The translations under genes were made by a program, and so were the position numbers. Below, in pieces: positions 4,700-6,120 of a stretch of 6,120 nucleotides of DNA (its first letter is position 1; every line of letters starts with the position of its first letter). The DNA comes from a candidate division CSSED10-310 bacterium. GTDB lineage: Bacteria > CSSED10-310 > JAFGDC01. Below the pieces are notes generated by a model that saw nothing but the letters and a program-made list of their open reading frames with translations, searched no databases and had not been told where the DNA came from. The stretch lies in contig JAFGDC010000047.1 in the NCBI GenBank assembly GCA_016932295.1, forward strand, positions 1 to 6,120, in the 5' to 3' direction.

Positions 4700-6120
4700 T
4701 CAGAATCTCAGGCCGAGATCCACGTACCAGTGATCATCGGCATCCCGCAACGGGCGCAGGTATGATTCATCACCGTCCTGGAAGCGAGCGCCCAAGGCGA
4801 GCCGCACATTGGTTTTGATCTCCACCAGGCACCCCGCATCCAGCAGGGAGGTGCCGGAGCGCAGGTCCACCAGGCCGCCGGCGTAGGGCTTCAGGAAATC
4901 CCAGAGGCGGAGGGTGAGCCTGACCATGCCCGCTGATTCCCATTCCTCGCGCCAGGCATCCTCCGGCAGATCCTGGACGCGGCTCATGAGCAAACGGGCA
5001 TCGGTAAACAGGCGGGGATGGAGGAAGGCATTGGCGCTCAGACAGGATTCGATGACGGCGCAGCGATGAACTTCGTACAGCCCGGCGTACACGGTTTCCT
5101 TGTCCCGGTGAGCCAGTTCAAGTCGCACAACCGCGTAGTTGGTAGCCACTTTCAGGTCAACACCGATCAGGGTGCGTTCCTCGAAGGTCACTTCCGACTG
5201 GGCCAGGCCATCGGCGAATGCATCCGTTTCATCCATGTCCACCTGTCCGTCGGCCATGGTTTCGAGAAGCTCGTCACTGAGTCGGAAAGTGGGTGTGCGG
5301 TCATGCCCGGTGTGACAGATCAGGCTCACTTCCACCGGCTCGAAGCCGAGGCGCAGCCGTCCGCACAGGGCGCTGTTGGTCCAGTCGTCATCAGGCAGGA
5401 CTGCATCGGGAAGGTATTTTCCACCCACCCCGCCGCGGTCGGTAATGAGATCGAGGAAACTGGGAAAAACCACGAAATCGACGCCATGGGGCGGCACACG
5501 GGCCAGGTTGAGGATCGTTTGAAAGGGGGCGTTATCGAGCAGCGACCAGTCTGACTGAAACAGGGTCAGCCGGTGAGGCCGGTGGAAGGGGATGAATGCG
5601 GCTTCCAGGCCGAAGTGGGTGGTTCCCGCCCCGGTGGCGAGTGTGAAGGAGCCGTAGCCGGGCCAGGCCTGGTCGTCCAGCACCATCCACGGATAGCGTT
5701 GATCCACCGGGTTGAGATCGGTGAACGGGCTCAGGTTGCCGCCCCCGCCCCATTCCAGGACCGTAGCGCCCACATCCATGAACCATGGTCCCTGTGAGAT
5801 GCGCAGGGCGGCTTCACGCATCCTGGTTTCATGTAAATGGAAGCCCTTGTCGGCCGCGCCGTCCCAGAGCAGGTGATACTCGAGCCCTGTATCCACCCGG
5901 GCACTCACGTGTCTGGACATGGCCATGCGGGCACGGATCCCCAGTTCCGAGCGCACGGTCAATTCTTCCTCGCTGGATTCGGCCACCCTGCCGCGGGTGG
6001 TCACATCCATCTCCAACAGCCGGCGTTTATGTTGCCTGCCGCCTGTCGCCTTGCCAGCCGCCGATTGACGCCGGGCGGGAGTTGGCGTCGGAGACGCGGC
6101 CACCGTGGCGTCCGGCGCCG
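4700..6120 (-). CDS. Porin-like outer-membrane beta-barrel protein (5' end beyond window)
   Basis: The frame is open to the right edge; 472 residues are visible, numbered here from the first complete codon (6118). The C-terminus HWYVDLGLRF (463-472) is a classic outer-membrane beta-signal ending in Phe. Most of the protein is alternating amphipathic strands separated by acidic loops. A stretch with W-G-G-G-G-N (123-128), L-S-P-F-T-D-L-N-P-V-D (129-139) and then A-F-I-P-F (about 170) fits a WG...P-x-D-x-x-N-P-x-D pattern that I associate with DUF1302-like and related porin-like barrels; that assignment is from memory and tentative. The visible N-terminus is not a signal peptide: it is an Ala/Pro/Thr-rich segment (SPTPTPA) and then a basic patch (RR at 16-17, HKRR at 30-33) before the first strand. 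A GTG at 6103 and an ATG at 6010 are in frame, but neither yields a signal sequence, so the true start, with the signal peptide, should lie upstream of 6120. Substrate and pore properties unknown. Confidence 0.85.
   Translation of the reverse strand, partial: APDATVAASPTPTPARRQSAAGKATGGRQHKRRLLEMDVTTRGRVAESSEEELTVRSELGIRARMAMSRHVSARVDTGLEYHLLWDGAADKGFHLHETRMREAALRISQGPWFMDVGATVLEWGGGGNLSPFTDLNPVDQRYPWMVLDDQAWPGYGSFTLATGAGTTHFGLEAAFIPFHRPHRLTLFQSDWSLLDNAPFQTILNLARVPPHGVDFVVFPSFLDLITDRGGVGGKYLPDAVLPDDDWTNSALCGRLRLGFEPVEVSLICHTGHDRTPTFRLSDELLETMADGQVDMDETDAFADGLAQSEVTFEERTLIGVDLKVATNYAVVRLELAHRDKETVYAGLYEVHRCAVIESCLSANAFLHPRLFTDARLLMSRVQDLPEDAWREEWESAGMVRLTLRLWDFLKPYAGGLVDLRSGTSLLDAGCLVEIKTNVRLALGARFQDGDESYLRPLRDADDHWYVDLGLRF

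Noticed and set aside
4673..4725. Inverted repeat ACGTGGA / TCCACGT (and inner ATCTC / GAGAT) at the convergent junction as a bidirectional terminator
   Set aside because: The outer arms are only 7 bp with a 39-nt gap, the inner stem is 5 bp, neither has a T-run, and the right half lies inside coding sequence.
6101..6103. GTG at 6103 as the start of the porin-like gene
   Set aside because: The frame stays open upstream to the window edge and a start here would give no signal peptide, which an outer-membrane protein needs.
1..6120. tRNA, rRNA, CRISPR repeats, transposase genes, attachment sites or phage genes
   Set aside because: I looked on both strands and saw no cloverleaf-like sequence, regularly spaced repeats, transposase motifs or flanking direct repeats; nearly all sequence is accounted for by five envelope-protein genes.

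Overview
The window looks like bacterial chromosome from a Gram-negative organism. It is GC-rich (about 60% by eye), tightly packed, and encodes an outer-membrane beta-barrel with a terminal Phe and a probable lipoprotein. I cannot place it taxonomically. Gene style (threonine-type sulfatase-like enzymes, COG3379-type phosphohydrolases, WG...NPxD porin-like barrels) would fit an environmental delta-proteobacterium-like or related deep-branching lineage, but that is inference. All five genes encode membrane or exported proteins, so this is a cell-envelope neighbourhood. There are no RNA genes, CRISPR arrays, insertion sequences or phage genes.

Left block (1-2902, minus strand): a two-gene operon read right to left. 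The first gene (2902-1439) is a membrane-anchored sulfatase-fold enzyme. The second (1442 to the left edge, 3' end missing) is a lipoprotein of the type I phosphodiesterase / AP-superfamily phosphohydrolase group. They overlap at ATGATG, which points to translational coupling. Both belong to the alkaline-phosphatase superfamily and both should face the periplasm. The sulfatase-like enzyme has Thr where true sulfatases have the Cys/Ser that becomes formylglycine, so phosphate-ester chemistry is more likely than sulfate-ester chemistry.

Middle (2903-3090): a 188-bp divergent intergenic region holding the minus-strand Shine-Dalgarno sequence, a 13-bp inverted repeat, a strong 27-nt GC hairpin without a T-tract, and a reasonable sigma-70-like promoter for the plus-strand genes.

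Right block: a plus-strand pair (3091-3603, a small multi-pass membrane protein of unknown function; 3603-4673, an exported beta-rich protein of unknown function) joined by a TGATG overlap. It is followed 26 bp later by a convergent minus-strand gene (4700 to the right edge, 5' end missing) for a porin-like outer-membrane barrel.

How the parts work together is not demonstrated. The simplest reading is envelope maintenance or surface-molecule modification: two anchored periplasmic phospho/sulfo-ester enzymes beside two beta-rich envelope proteins and a small inner-membrane protein. I saw no recognisable defence, mobile or biosynthetic system.
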